A stretch of DNA of 35,747 bases from Prochlorococcus sp. AG-347-N23 (GTDB lineage: Bacteria > Cyanobacteriota > Cyanobacteriia > PCC-6307 > Cyanobiaceae), in assembly GCA_003281125.1 (NCBI GenBank), contig QCCW01000008.1, positions 1 to 35,747 on the forward strand. Reading direction: 5' to 3'. A program made the position numbers and the translations under genes. The notes under the pieces were generated by a model. That model did no database searches and had not been told where the DNA came from. It was given only the letters and a program-made list of their open reading frames with translations. The number at the start of each line of letters is the position of its first letter. Position 1 is the stretch's first letter. Positions 10,155 through 19,637 of this stretch are shown here, in pieces.

Positions 10155-11399
10155 TCAATTAATTTTGCTGAAAGCAAGGCAAACATTGTGACCACCAAAT
10201 CCGAAAGAATTAGAAAGAGCAACTCTTACTTGAGCTTCTCTCGCGTTATTTGGTACATAATCAAGATCACATTCAGGATCTGGATTGACGTAGTTAATTG
10301 TAGGAGGGATAAAATTATGTGTCAAAGAAAGTATACAAGCAACAGCTTCTATACCTCCTGAGCCTCCTAAGAGATGACCAGTCATCGACTTAGTAGAGCT
10401 TACAGGAATGAGGTAAGATCTGTCTCTAAAAATAGATTTAATTGCAGAAGTTTCATTTTTATCATTAGCTGATGTACTAGTCCCATGAGCATTTATGTAA
10501 TCTATTTTTTCATAACTAAGATGGGCGTCTTCAATTGCTAATTTGATAGCTTCGGCACCACCAACCCCGCCTGGAGATGGAGCAGTAATATGATGAGCAT
10601 CACATGTTGTTCCATATCCAATAATTTCTGCATAAATTCTCGCATTTCTTTTTTGTGCATTTTCTAAAGTTTCTAAAACAAGAATTCCAGATCCTTCTCC
10701 AATAACGAATCCATCTCTTTCTGCATCGAAAGGTCTGCTAGCAGTTTGAGGACTATCATTTCTGAAAGAAAGAGCTTTAGCACTGGCAAAACCAGCTACT
10801 CCAAGAGGCGTAATACTTGCTTCTGCTCCTCCACAGATCATTGCATCTGCTTTTCCAAGTTGGAGTAATCTAAAACTATCACCAATTGCATTAGAACCTG
10901 CAGCGCAGGCGGTTGAAACAGAGGAACTTGGTCCTTTTGCACCCAAAGCAATAGCAGCCAATCCAGTCGCCATGTTTGGAATCATCATTGGGACTGTAAA
11001 TGGACTTACCCTTTTAGCCCCTTTATGACTCAATATTTGAGCTTGACTCTCCATAGTTAGTAAGCCTCCAACACCAGAACCAATAATCACTCCAATTCTT
11101 GATGCATTAGCTTCAGTAATTTCAAGTCCAGAATCATTAAAGGCTTGCTTTGCAGCAATAACTCCAAATTGAGAAAAACGATCCCATCTTTTGGATTCTT
11201 TAGCCTCAATAAAATCCTCAGATTTAAGATTTTTTACTTCTGCAGCAAATTTGCAGGGATGTTGTTCAGGGTCAAAGAGAGTAATATCTGAGACCCCATT
11301 AGTACCTGTTTGAAGACCGACTAAATATTCATCAATGTTATTACCTATTGGAGTTACTGCTCCAATACCAGTAATAACTACTCGATGGAAATTTGGCAT
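10155..11399 (-). CDS. fabF: 3-oxoacyl-ACP synthase II (KAS II)
   Basis: Elongating beta-ketoacyl-ACP synthase of type II fatty acid synthesis: condenses malonyl-ACP with acyl-ACP. The 414-residue thiolase-fold protein has the catalytic triad in its expected contexts: C165 in VSTACAAGSNA, His in INAHGTSTSAND, and His in STKSMTGHLLGGSGG. The N-terminal MPNFHRVVITGIGAVTPIG and C-terminal SNSFGFGGHNVCL are typical of FabF rather than FabB or FabH. It starts 7 bases after acpP on the same strand, giving the usual acpP-fabF pair. tkt follows 42 bases on and may be cotranscribed. Confidence 0.97.
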   Translation of the reverse strand: MPNFHRVVITGIGAVTPIGNNIDEYLVGLQTGTNGVSDITLFDPEQHPCKFAAEVKNLKSEDFIEAKESKRWDRFSQFGVIAAKQAFNDSGLEITEANASRIGVIIGSGVGGLLTMESQAQILSHKGAKRVSPFTVPMMIPNMATGLAAIALGAKGPSSSVSTACAAGSNAIGDSFRLLQLGKADAMICGGAEASITPLGVAGFASAKALSFRNDSPQTASRPFDAERDGFVIGEGSGILVLETLENAQKRNARIYAEIIGYGTTCDAHHITAPSPGGVGGAEAIKLAIEDAHLSYEKIDYINAHGTSTSANDKNETSAIKSIFRDRSYLIPVSSTKSMTGHLLGGSGGIEAVACILSLTHNFIPPTINYVNPDPECDLDYVPNNAREAQVRVALSNSFGFGGHNVCLAFSKIN

Positions 11400-11406
11400 T
11401 CTCTAA

Positions 11407-11646
11407 TTAACCTTTTTTTTCTTCGATGAATTTTACTGCATCGCCAACAGTTGCGATGCCTTCAGCTGCTTCATCGGGAATTTCAATATCAAATGCTTCT
11501 TCTAAAGCCATTACTAGTTCAACCGTATCTAGGGAGTCTGCACCTAAATCATTTTGGAAATTTGAATCTGATTTTACTTCTCCTGCTTCAACGCTTAATT
11601 GTTCTGAAACAATTGAACAGACTTTTTCGAGGATTTCTTGTGACAT
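11407..11646 (-). CDS. acpP: Acyl carrier protein
   Basis: Small acidic carrier of growing acyl chains; 79 residues, the standard length. The phosphopantetheine attachment site is S38 within [19 protein letters not shown]. The remainder is the expected four-helix ACP, ending in [12 protein letters not shown]. It is the first gene of the acpP-fabF pair and diverges from psaC over a 133-base gap that must hold both promoters. Open frames on the opposite strand are mirrors of this gene. Confidence 0.98.
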   Translation of the reverse strand: MSQEILEKVCSIVSEQLSVEAGEVKSDSNFQNDLGADSLDTVELVMALEEAFDIEIPDEAAEGIATVGDAVKFIEEKKG

Positions 11647-12025
<379 letters not shown>

Positions 12026-12106
12026 CTTTTATAGTGCAGTTTTAAGAGAGTCCATAATTTAATAATTAAGCATTTTTTTTCAATATAATTGAAAAAAAAT
12101 TTCTGT

Positions 12107-14002
12107 ATGTGTGGAATAGTTGCAGTTACTGGTTATAAAAAAGCATTGCCATTATTAATAAATGGTTTAGAAAAACTTGAATATAGAGGATATGATTCCG
12201 CAGGTATTGCAATAATAAATTCTGAAACAAATTCTATTACTTGTAATAAGGCAGAGGGAAAACTTAAGAATCTAATAAACAATCTGAATTATGAGAATAT
12301 CCAAGGAACTGTTGGTATAGGTCATACTCGTTGGGCAACTCATGGAAAACCCGAAGTGAAAAATGCCCATCCTCATACCAATTGTTCGGGAACTATAGCA
12401 GTTGTTCAAAATGGCATCATTGAAAACTTTCAAGACTTAAAAAATAAACTAGAGAGAGAAGGCATAGTTTTTAATTCTGAAACAGATACAGAGGTAATTC
12501 CCCATTTAATAGAAAGAGAATTAAATACATTAAGTAAACTTAATCTTGAGAATAATGGTTCAACATTATTAGTAGCGGTGAGAAATGTGATATCTGATTT
12601 AGAAGGATCTTATGCTTTGGCGGTTTTATGGGCTGGTGCCCCAACCTCCCTGGTAGTTGCGAGAAGACAAGCACCTTTGATTATTGGATTAGGTGAAGGA
12701 GAATTTATTTGTGCAAGTGATACTCCAGCCATTGCAAATTTCACAAACATTATTTTGCCTATGGAAGATGATGAAATAGCTTTATTAACTCCTCTTGGAA
12801 TAGAAATATATGACTCAAATAACGAGAGACAATATAGAAATCCAGTCTCTTTAACAGTCTCAGAGCAAATAATGGATAAGATGAATTTCAAACACTATAT
12901 GTTAAAAGAGATATATGATCAGCCAGCAACTGCAAAAAACTGGTTAGAAAATTATTTAATTGAAAATTTAGAAAATGCCCAATATCAAATCAAATTTCCC
13001 TTTGATACAAAATTTTTTGAATCAATCGAGAGAATTGAAATTATCGCTTGTGGTACAAGTAAACATGCTGCAATGGTGGGTAGCTTTCTATTAGAACAAT
13101 TTTCAGGCATCCCTACAAACGTCTTTTACGCTAGCGAATTTAGATATTCACCGCCTCCTCTGCTACCAAATACATTAACTATTGGAGTCACCCAGTCTGG
13201 AGAAACCGCAGATACAATTGCAGCCATCGATATGGAAATTAAAAGACGGTCTTCAATTCAAGACAAAAAATTTAAACCAAATCTTGTAGCAATAACAAAT
13301 AGAAAAGAGAGTTCGATAGGAAGACAAGTTTCAAATATAATCGATATCTGTGCAGGAATAGAAGTTGGAGTAGCAGCTACAAAAACTTTTTTTGCGCAAT
13401 TACTTTCTTTTTATGGATTAGCTATAAAATTTGCTCAAATTAAAGGCAGTCAAAGTCAAGATGAAATAACTAAATTAATAACAGAACTTTTAAAACTGCC
13501 TCCATTAATAGAAGATCTCTTAGATAAACATAATAAATCTTCAGAAAAGCTTGCACATGATTTTTTTAACATTAAAGATGTTATTTTTTTAGGAAGAGGC
13601 ATAAATTATCCTATTGCACTTGAGGGAGCATTAAAACTAAAAGAAATTAGTTATATACATGCTGCTGGATATCCAGCTGGTGAAATGAAACATGGTCCAA
13701 TAGCTTTATTGGATAAAAAAGTGCCCGTAATTTCTATTGCGTCTCCGGGAGAAGTCTTTGATAAAGTTATCAGTAATGCTCAAGAAGCAAAGGCTAGAGA
13801 TTCATATTTGATTGGAATTGCTCCTGAATGCAATGGAACTGAAATCTTTGATTATTTAATGAAAATTCCTTCTTCCAATGAATGGATTTCACCTTTACTA
13901 AACATAATTCCTTTACAATTATTGAGTTATCATATCGCTGCTCATAGAGGGCTTGATGTCGACCAACCAAGAAATCTTGCTAAAAGTGTGACTGTAGAAT
14001 AA
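12107..14002 (+). CDS. glmS: Glutamine-fructose-6-phosphate aminotransferase (isomerising)
   Basis: Makes glucosamine-6-phosphate from fructose-6-phosphate and glutamine, the entry to peptidoglycan and lipopolysaccharide amino sugars. The N-terminal glutaminase domain begins MCGIVAVTGYK, and Cys after the initiator Met is the nucleophile, which fixes the start at the ATG of 12107; an upstream in-frame TTG at 12089 would bury the Cys and is rejected. Two SIS sugar-binding domains follow (from about 280), with IACGTSKHAAMVG, VTQSGETADTIAA and EGALKLKEISY. It ends in the classic DQPRNLAKSVTVE. The predicted product is 631 residues, normal for GlmS. No glmS ribozyme is visible in the 81-base leader. 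Confidence 0.97.
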   Translation: MCGIVAVTGYKKALPLLINGLEKLEYRGYDSAGIAIINSETNSITCNKAEGKLKNLINNLNYENIQGTVGIGHTRWATHGKPEVKNAHPHTNCSGTIAVVQNGIIENFQDLKNKLEREGIVFNSETDTEVIPHLIERELNTLSKLNLENNGSTLLVAVRNVISDLEGSYALAVLWAGAPTSLVVARRQAPLIIGLGEGEFICASDTPAIANFTNIILPMEDDEIALLTPLGIEIYDSNNERQYRNPVSLTVSEQIMDKMNFKHYMLKEIYDQPATAKNWLENYLIENLENAQYQIKFPFDTKFFESIERIEIIACGTSKHAAMVGSFLLEQFSGIPTNVFYASEFRYSPPPLLPNTLTIGVTQSGETADTIAAIDMEIKRRSSIQDKKFKPNLVAITNRKESSIGRQVSNIIDICAGIEVGVAATKTFFAQLLSFYGLAIKFAQIKGSQSQDEITKLITELLKLPPLIEDLLDKHNKSSEKLAHDFFNIKDVIFLGRGINYPIALEGALKLKEISYIHAAGYPAGEMKHGPIALLDKKVPVISIASPGEVFDKVISNAQEAKARDSYLIGIAPECNGTEIFDYLMKIPSSNEWISPLLNIIPLQLLSYHIAAHRGLDVDQPRNLAKSVTVE

Positions 14003-14033
14003 TTATCAATTTGTAAATTCATTTTTATTTAAT

Positions 14034-14573
14034 TTATAGCTCTAAAAGACCCTTTGGAGGATTAATGATAAGAAAATTTTTTTTTACATCGACTAATGGT
14101 ACTATTTCTTTGACAAATGGTACAAGGACTTTTTTTTGATTTTTAAATAGCTCTATAACGAGTAAATTATTTTTCTCATTTTCTAAATTAATAACTTTCC
14201 CAATTATTTTTAACTCATTATTTTCATAGGTTTTGACTTGCAAGTTTATAAGTTCCAAAAAGTGGAATTCATCCTTTGTTAATTTAGGTAGTTTGTTTGT
14301 TTTTACAAGAATTTTGAATCCTTTAAGTTGCTCTGCATGATTTCTAGTATTTATTCCTTCTAGCTCAGTAATAAAAGTTTTTTTACCAGGCTGTTTGAAA
14401 CCAGAGGTAAGTTTTATTTTTGAAGGGGGTTCATTTTCTTTTTGTAACCATCTCATTCCCGGTTTTAAAAATCTTTCTTCAAAATCACTTAGGGATTTCA
14501 CCTTTACTTGTCCATTTACTCCGTAACATGATGTTATCAATCCTACAACCAACCATTCATTCTCATTTATCAT
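14034..14573 (-). CDS. rimM: 16S rRNA processing protein RimM
   Basis: Assembly factor for the 30S ribosomal head that binds S19. The 179-residue protein shows the N-terminal RimM beta-barrel ([38 protein letters not shown]) and a C-terminal PRC-barrel part ending [20 protein letters not shown] and NPPKGLLEL. It converges with glmS (31 bases between ends) and diverges from ndhS with only 12 bases between start codons, so the two promoters must overlap the opposite coding regions. Lysine-rich composition follows the low GC of the genome. Confidence 0.92.
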   Translation of the reverse strand: MINENEWLVVGLITSCYGVNGQVKVKSLSDFEERFLKPGMRWLQKENEPPSKIKLTSGFKQPGKKTFITELEGINTRNHAEQLKGFKILVKTNKLPKLTKDEFHFLELINLQVKTYENNELKIIGKVINLENEKNNLLVIELFKNQKKVLVPFVKEIVPLVDVKKNFLIINPPKGLLEL

Positions 14574-14585
14574 ATATTGTATTAG

Positions 14586-14783
14586 ATGAAATATTTTATG
14601 GAAATTGTGTCTAATCCCATACTCCCTGGTTCTTTTGTTGTTGTAAAAGACTCTAATTCTATATACAGAGGATATAAAGGGTTTGTACAGAGAGTCACAA
14701 AAAAAAGAGCAGCTGTTCTTTTTGAAGGAGGCAATTGGGATAAACTCATTACTTTTCAGCTAACCAATCTAGAAATACTATAA
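14586..14783 (+). CDS. ndhS: NAD(P)H dehydrogenase-like complex subunit NdhS
   Basis: Short SH3-like protein of the photosynthetic NDH-1 complex. NdhS forms part of the ferredoxin-docking site that supports cyclic electron flow around photosystem I. The 65-residue product carries the family pattern [20 protein letters not shown], then [20 protein letters not shown], then a short C-terminal strand. I recognise this from cyanobacterial NdhS (DUF3252) sequences; it was not searched. A second in-frame ATG at 14598 would shorten the N-terminus by four residues and is equally possible. It diverges from rimM and converges with rnc, two bases apart. Confidence 0.82.
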   Translation: MKYFMEIVSNPILPGSFVVVKDSNSIYRGYKGFVQRVTKKRAAVLFEGGNWDKLITFQLTNLEIL

Positions 14784-14785
14784 AA

Positions 14786-15535
14786 TTAAATCTTACCTGC
14801 TGTTACAAATTTTTCTATCAAAACTCTAGCTGCATTTGTTTCTGCTTGTTTATGTGATTTGCCGAATGCAGAAGATTCTTTTGATCCTTCGATAAATATA
14901 TCGCAAGAAAATCTTTTAGGGTCACCATTTTTTTTTGATAATTCAGTAAGTTTATACATTGGCAAGTTAAAACCTTTACTTTGACACCATTCTTGAAGTA
15001 CTGTTTTGGATTTGAATTTATATGGAGCTTTTAAAAATATTTCAGAATCTTCTTCCCAAATATCATCTAACCAAAGATTTACTTCCTGAATTGAATTGAA
15101 GCACTTATAAACTGCACCAATTAATGCCTCTGTAGCTTCACCAATAATAGTATTTTTTGAATTTTCATCACCAAGAGCTTTAGGACCTTGAATTATTAAT
15201 TTCTCTATATTAATTTTTTTCCCAAGTTTCGTTAACCATTCATCACTTACAATTTGTGCTCTTAGCTCGGATCTTTCTCCAACACTCATTTGAGGATATT
15301 TTTTTTCAATAAAATTAGATGCAGCTAACCTGAGCACTGCATCTCCAAAGAATTCTAATTTTTCGTAATTTATTATTTTATCCTCAGAGGAATGGATGAA
15401 TGCGGTATTGAAATTCTGAATTACTGACATATTTTGTGTTTTAATTAATTCTGAAAATCTCTGTGATTTAATATTTAAAGATTTTAAAAAACTAGTAATT
15501 TGATTAATTCTCTTAATGTTAATTATATTTGTCAT
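14786..15535 (-). CDS. rnc: Ribonuclease III
   Basis: Double-strand-specific endonuclease for rRNA and mRNA processing. The 249-residue product has the RNase III signature EKLEFFGDAVLRLAASNFI, a second acidic site GEATEALIGAVY, and a C-terminal double-stranded-RNA-binding domain (KTVLQEWCQSKGF through QAETNAARVLIEKF). The open frame extends upstream to 15613, but that part overlaps the 3' end of rnpB and encodes RNase P RNA structure; I therefore start at the ATG of 15535, giving MTNIINIKRINQI. It lies 25 bases downstream of rnpB, which suggests readthrough from the rnpB promoter could contribute to its expression. Confidence 0.93.
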   Translation of the reverse strand: MTNIINIKRINQITSFLKSLNIKSQRFSELIKTQNMSVIQNFNTAFIHSSEDKIINYEKLEFFGDAVLRLAASNFIEKKYPQMSVGERSELRAQIVSDEWLTKLGKKINIEKLIIQGPKALGDENSKNTIIGEATEALIGAVYKCFNSIQEVNLWLDDIWEEDSEIFLKAPYKFKSKTVLQEWCQSKGFNLPMYKLTELSKKNGDPKRFSCDIFIEGSKESSAFGKSHKQAETNAARVLIEKFVTAGKI

Positions 15536-15560
15536 ATGATTTAAATATTCAAAACAATTA

Positions 15561-15936
15561 GAAAGCAGGTCATAAGCCGGGTTCTGTTCATCTTTAGTAA
15601 GATGGGCAACCATCTATCTAGGGCTGGAATTACTTCACAGTCTCAAGCGGCGCTTAAAAGTAGATTGTGTAATGGCCGTAAATCTACTAAGCCTTGCTCC
15701 CAGCCGGGGTTTACCTAGCCAACACTTCTCAATGTTGCTGGTGCGCTCTTACCGCACCCTTGCACCCTTGCCATACAAAAAGTATTAGGCGGTATGTTTC
15801 TGTGGCACTATCCTCACGGTTACCCGCACTGGGAATTACCCAGCAAGCCTGACCACACGGGAGCCCGGACTTTCCTCAAAAAAGTTTTATTTTGGAAACA
15901 AAATAAAACTTTTTTGCGATTGCCTCTCCTGCTTTC
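15561..15936 (-). ncRNA. rnpB: RNase P RNA (M1-type, class A)
   Basis: Catalytic RNA that removes tRNA 5' leaders. Read on the minus strand, the ends pair as P1: GAAAGCAGG (15936-15928) with CCTGCTTTC (15569-15561). The conserved block GAGGAAAGTCCGGGCTCCC follows, and near the 3' end come ACAGAACCCGGCTTAT and GACCTGC, the P4-forming partners. The length of about 376 bases fits a cyanobacterial RNase P RNA. P3 is unusually A/U-rich: a perfect 17-bp stem (15878-15894 with 15899-15915) closed by a four-base loop. The gene diverges from tRNA-Arg and precedes rnc. Confidence 0.96.
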
Positions 15937-15974
15937 ACTTAGCATAATGCTTATTACTCCAAAAATCATCTATT
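15937..15974. promoter_or_regulatory. Shared rnpB / tRNA-Arg promoter region
   Basis: Only 38 bases separate two divergent RNA genes. For rnpB, TATGCT (15946-15941, minus strand) sits about 5 bases before the RNA start, a plausible -10. For the tRNA, CATAAT (15943-15948, plus strand) could be a -10 with a transcript start near 15955. The near-palindrome GCATAATGC contains both, so the two promoters appear to overlap. This is inference from motif position only. Confidence 0.45.
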
Positions 15975-16048
<74 letters not shown>

Positions 16049-16128
16049 TTAAAGTAATAAACTATATGTAGTATTATGTGCAAAGTTGCAACTCTCTAGC
16101 TAGCGTATAAATAGGTAAGAAATCTTTT

Positions 16129-16461
16129 ATGGCCAAGTTGCATGATATGCGTTTAAAGCTCTTAATTCAACAAGAGCATGAACGCATTTCTAAATCCCAA
16201 CCTAATGATTTAGATCTCTCGATAGTTCAAGCAAGATGTTTATGCTGGCTTGCATTATTAGCAGAGGCTCACGAAGATCAAGCAAATGATGCCGAAAAAA
16301 GGGGAGATGCTGAACAAGCAATGGGATGGTTTGCTGATTCAATGAGATTAAGAGATGTTATTAACTTGGTTACTAGTATCGAGATACCTTTACCTGATAG
16401 TCCAGATTCACTTGATGAAAATGACGAATTATTGGATGGTCCGACAATTATGCCCAAATAG
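16129..16461 (+). CDS. Conserved hypothetical protein
   Basis: A 110-residue acidic protein I cannot assign. It is predicted mostly helical: MRLKLLIQQEHERISKS, then VQARCLCWLALLAEAHEDQA and GDAEQAMGWFADSMRLRD. The last 25 residues are Asp/Ser/Pro-rich and probably disordered. The helical pair resembles a single TPR-like hairpin, which is only an impression. It has a good ATG start and no signal peptide. It follows tRNA-Arg by 80 bases and precedes another unknown gene by 31 bases on the same strand. Its codon use matches neighbouring real genes. Confidence 0.75.
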   Translation: MAKLHDMRLKLLIQQEHERISKSQPNDLDLSIVQARCLCWLALLAEAHEDQANDAEKRGDAEQAMGWFADSMRLRDVINLVTSIEIPLPDSPDSLDENDELLDGPTIMPK

Positions 16462-16492
16462 TGAGATGATATAGAAAGAGTTATATTTTCAT

Positions 16493-16948
16493 TTGGCTGA
16501 AAAACCATGTCAATGCTCTGATTGTCAGAGATTTTACAAAGAGCATGATCGTTTGATTAGAGAATTTCCTACTTTTAAGCAGCAAAAAGAGTTAAATTGG
16601 GCATCAATTCAATCTTTCAGAACTCTTTGTAGTAAAGTAACTGATGAATTGCATAGGCAATTATCTGAAAGAGAATTCAATGAAGAGATAAGTTCAGAAG
16701 AAAAACATATTTCTGATTTAGAAATCTCTGAAGCTTTAGATGAACTTGAATGTGTTAATGCTTATTTATATTCAATGGAAGCACTAATGGAAAGAATTTT
16801 TGATTCGAAATTTGCAAATCATATTGAATTAAAATTTAAAAAGATTGCAAACGAATTATCACCAGATCCATTAAATTTAGATAGATTAATTTTGAATAGA
16901 TTATTTCATCAAACTCCAGATTTCCCAGATAAAAAAAATATTAATTAG
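16493..16948 (+). CDS. Conserved hypothetical protein with N-terminal CxCxxC
   Basis: A 151-residue protein of unknown function. Its N-terminus, EKPCQCSDCQRFYKEHDR, has three closely spaced Cys and a His that could bind a metal. The remainder is predicted helical and acidic (SEEKHISDLEISEALDELE; NAYLYSMEALMERIF). The start is a TTG; no in-frame ATG exists before the middle of the protein, and using it would lose the cysteines. Its 3' end overlaps the 3' end of glgP by 8 bases on the other strand. It may be cotranscribed with the preceding unknown gene. Confidence 0.75.
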   Translation: MAEKPCQCSDCQRFYKEHDRLIREFPTFKQQKELNWASIQSFRTLCSKVTDELHRQLSEREFNEEISSEEKHISDLEISEALDELECVNAYLYSMEALMERIFDSKFANHIELKFKKIANELSPDPLNLDRLILNRLFHQTPDFPDKKNIN

Positions 16949-19505
16949 TTAACTCTTCCACATCGCACGTAATATCTACAGGCATGGGCGAGACCTTCCA
17001 TATGGATTTGCAATATTCTCTAATAGATCTGTCTGATGAAAAATATCCTGATCTTGATGTATTTAACAAAGCCATTTTATTCCAAGATTTTTTATTATTC
17101 CAGCATTTACTTACTTCATCCTGTTTATTTAAATAGTCTTCGAAGTCTGCCATTACAAAAAATGGGTCATGAACAGTCAAACTATTTAATAAAGGTTTAA
17201 ATAATTCTTTATCACCATTACTAAAGTGTCCAATTTCAATTAAACGGATAACTTCTGTTAACTCTGGACATTCATCAATGAACTTTTTGGGTGAGTAATT
17301 ATTATTTTTTAAGTCCATAATTTGACTCTCAGTTTTTCCAAAAAGAAAAAAGTTTTCTTTTTTAACAAGATCTCTTAATTCAACATTTGCACCATCTAAT
17401 GTCCCAATAGTCAATGCTCCATTCATGGCAAACTTCATATTTCCAGTTCCAGATGCTTCTTTTCCGGCAGTTGAAATTTGTTCTGAAAGATCAGTTGCTG
17501 GATAAACTATTTCACCAAGTTTTACATTATAATCAGGTAAAAAAACAACTCTCAGTAGACCATCCATATCTGGATCAGAATTAACTACATCAGCAATACC
17601 ATTAATGAATCTAATCATTAGTTTTGCCATAAAGTAACCTGGGGCTGCTTTACCCCCAAAAATTATTGTTCTTGGCACTTCATAGCGATTGGTACCATTT
17701 TTGATTCTTAGATACTGCGCAATAATTTGAAGAGCATTTAAATGTTGCCTTTTATATTGATGGATTCTTTTTACTTGGACATCAAATAAGCTTGATGGAT
17801 CTACAAGAATCCCTGTTTTAGAATGTATAAAACTAGCTAATTTTCGTTTGCCGTTTAATTTAGTTTCCTCGAATTTTTGTAAAAAATTAGCGTCGTCTTT
17901 TTTTCCCTCTAACTTTTCAAGTAGTTCCATATTTGTTATCCAATCAGGACCAACTTCTTGTTCTAGAAGGTTAGATAATGAAGGATTTGAGAGAGCCACC
18001 CATCTCCTTGGAGTAACTCCATTGGTAACATTTGTAAATTTTTCGGGCCATAGTTCAGCAAACTCAGGAAGAAGTTGTCTTTTTATCAGATCTGAGTGAA
18101 GAGCTGCTACCCCATTTACATGATGTGCTCCAATTGTGGCTAAGTGAGCCATTCGCACTGATTTGGAGCCTTCTTCATCAATTATTGAAAGCTTTTGAAG
18201 TATATTGTCATCACCAGGGTAACGAAGTCTTAATTGTTGTAGAAATCTCCAATTAATTTCATAAATGATTTCTAGATGGCGTGGAAGAAGATCACTAAAT
18301 AAGCCTAAATCCCATTTTTCTAAAGCTTCAGGAAGTAATGTATGGTTTGTATATGCGACTGAAGAGGTTGTAATGTTCCAGGCTTTATCCCAACCTATTT
18401 GATATTGGTCAATCAGAAGTCGCATTAATTCAGCTACTGCAATGGCAGGATGAGTATCATTTAGTTGTACTGTCCAATGTTCAGAAAAATCCGTTATTGG
18501 GATTGATCTTTGTTCAAGGCTTCTCAACATATCCTGAAGAGAACAACTGACAAAAAAGTGTTGTTGTTTGAGTCTTAATCTTCTACCTTCATCAGTTCCA
18601 TCATTAGGATATAGAACTTTTGAGAGAGTTTCAGATGCAACTTTTTCTTCTACTGCTCCATAGTAATCACCAATATTGAAAGCATAAAAGTCGAAACTTT
18701 CTGTAGCATCAGCTCGCCATAATCTTAGTCTGTCGCATGTATTTACTCTGTACCCTAAGACTGGAACATCATGAGGAACTCCAATTGCATGTTCAGAAGG
18801 TATCCATCTTGATCTGTAATTTCCTTTATCGTCTCTGTAACTTTCAGTTCTTCCTCCAAATCCAACAAAACATGATTCATCAGGTTGTGGAAGTTCCCAT
18901 GGCCATCCACCTTTCAGCCATTTATCTGTAACTTCAACTTGCCAACCATCTCTAATTAATTGATTAAAGATACCAAATTCATAGCGAATACCGTAACCAA
19001 CTGCTGGAACTTGAAGAGATGCTAAAGATTCCATATAGCATGCAGCAAGTCTACCAAGACCACCATTTCCTAATCCAGGCTCTTCTTCAACTTCAAGAAT
19101 TGTTGATAATGATTCAATGCCAAATCTTTTTAAAGCATCTTCTGCCTCTTGAGTTATTCCAAGATTTAAAAGATTATTACTTAATTGAGGACCTATTAAA
19201 AATTCTGCTGATAAGTAGGCGACTGTTTTTTGTGGTTTTTTTCTTATGACTTCTTGGCTGGCCAAATATCTTGTCATTAGCCTATCTTTAACTGCATAAC
19301 TTAAAGCCATGTACAAGTCGTGAGGACTTGCAGAAGTAGCTAACTTTCCAAGTGTATAAAATAGATGGGCTGTCATTCCTTGAAAAACAGCATCAGAATC
19401 CATGCCAGCTTTCTCAGGATCTAAGTAGCAGCCTGGAGTAGGCAAGCGCAGATCGAAGGGTTCGTTGGAATTCATTGTATTAGCCATATAACAGACAATA
19501 GCCAT
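16941..19505 (-). CDS. glgP: Glycogen phosphorylase
   Basis: Releases glucose-1-phosphate from glycogen, drawing on night-time carbon reserves. The 854-residue GT35 enzyme begins near LRLPTPGCYLDPEKAGMD and shows EEEPGLGNGGLGRLAACYMES, VQLNDTHPAIAVAELMRLL, the KRIHQYKRQHLN region, and the pyridoxal-phosphate segment EASGTGNMKFAMNGALTIGT near residue 700. The start is uncertain: ATGs at 19505, 19487 and 19475 are all in frame, the last giving MNSNEPFDLR. It diverges from the antiporter gene over 132 bases. Confidence 0.95.
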   Translation of the reverse strand: MAIVCYMANTMNSNEPFDLRLPTPGCYLDPEKAGMDSDAVFQGMTAHLFYTLGKLATSASPHDLYMALSYAVKDRLMTRYLASQEVIRKKPQKTVAYLSAEFLIGPQLSNNLLNLGITQEAEDALKRFGIESLSTILEVEEEPGLGNGGLGRLAACYMESLASLQVPAVGYGIRYEFGIFNQLIRDGWQVEVTDKWLKGGWPWELPQPDESCFVGFGGRTESYRDDKGNYRSRWIPSEHAIGVPHDVPVLGYRVNTCDRLRLWRADATESFDFYAFNIGDYYGAVEEKVASETLSKVLYPNDGTDEGRRLRLKQQHFFVSCSLQDMLRSLEQRSIPITDFSEHWTVQLNDTHPAIAVAELMRLLIDQYQIGWDKAWNITTSSVAYTNHTLLPEALEKWDLGLFSDLLPRHLEIIYEINWRFLQQLRLRYPGDDNILQKLSIIDEEGSKSVRMAHLATIGAHHVNGVAALHSDLIKRQLLPEFAELWPEKFTNVTNGVTPRRWVALSNPSLSNLLEQEVGPDWITNMELLEKLEGKKDDANFLQKFEETKLNGKRKLASFIHSKTGILVDPSSLFDVQVKRIHQYKRQHLNALQIIAQYLRIKNGTNRYEVPRTIIFGGKAAPGYFMAKLMIRFINGIADVVNSDPDMDGLLRVVFLPDYNVKLGEIVYPATDLSEQISTAGKEASGTGNMKFAMNGALTIGTLDGANVELRDLVKKENFFLFGKTESQIMDLKNNNYSPKKFIDECPELTEVIRLIEIGHFSNGDKELFKPLLNSLTVHDPFFVMADFEDYLNKQDEVSKCWNNKKSWNKMALLNTSRSGYFSSDRSIREYCKSIWKVSPMPVDITCDVEELTN

Positions 19506-19594
19506 TTTTTTGAAAATTTCTTTGTTGTACCTTCAGATCCACACTTGTTGAGTATTTTTGCTTTTTTCTTACATATTTCTTAAAGTGGGCCCTC

Positions 19595-19629
19595 AATAAA
19601 CTATCTTCCAATTAGGTAGTTTATTTTTT
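19595..19629 (+). terminator. Terminator-like hairpin before the antiporter start codon
   Basis: A perfect 9-bp inverted repeat, AATAAACTA (19595-19603) and TAGTTTATT (19617-19625), extends inward by a T-G and a C-G pair and is followed by a run of six T (19624-19629). It faces the plus strand and ends 8 bases before the ATG of the antiporter gene. This could be an attenuator, an end of a short RNA started in the preceding 90 bases, or a translation-control hairpin. A/T-rich stems make it weaker than a classic terminator. Confidence 0.5.
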
Positions 19630-19637
19630 ACACTTAA

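Noticed and set aside
12089-12106. Upstream TTG start for GlmS
   Set aside because: It would place six residues before MCG; the catalytic Cys must be N-terminal.
15536-15613. N-terminal extension of RNase III (26 extra residues)
   Set aside because: This part overlaps the 3' end of rnpB, whose base sequence is fixed by RNA structure; the ATG at 15535 gives a normal RNase III.
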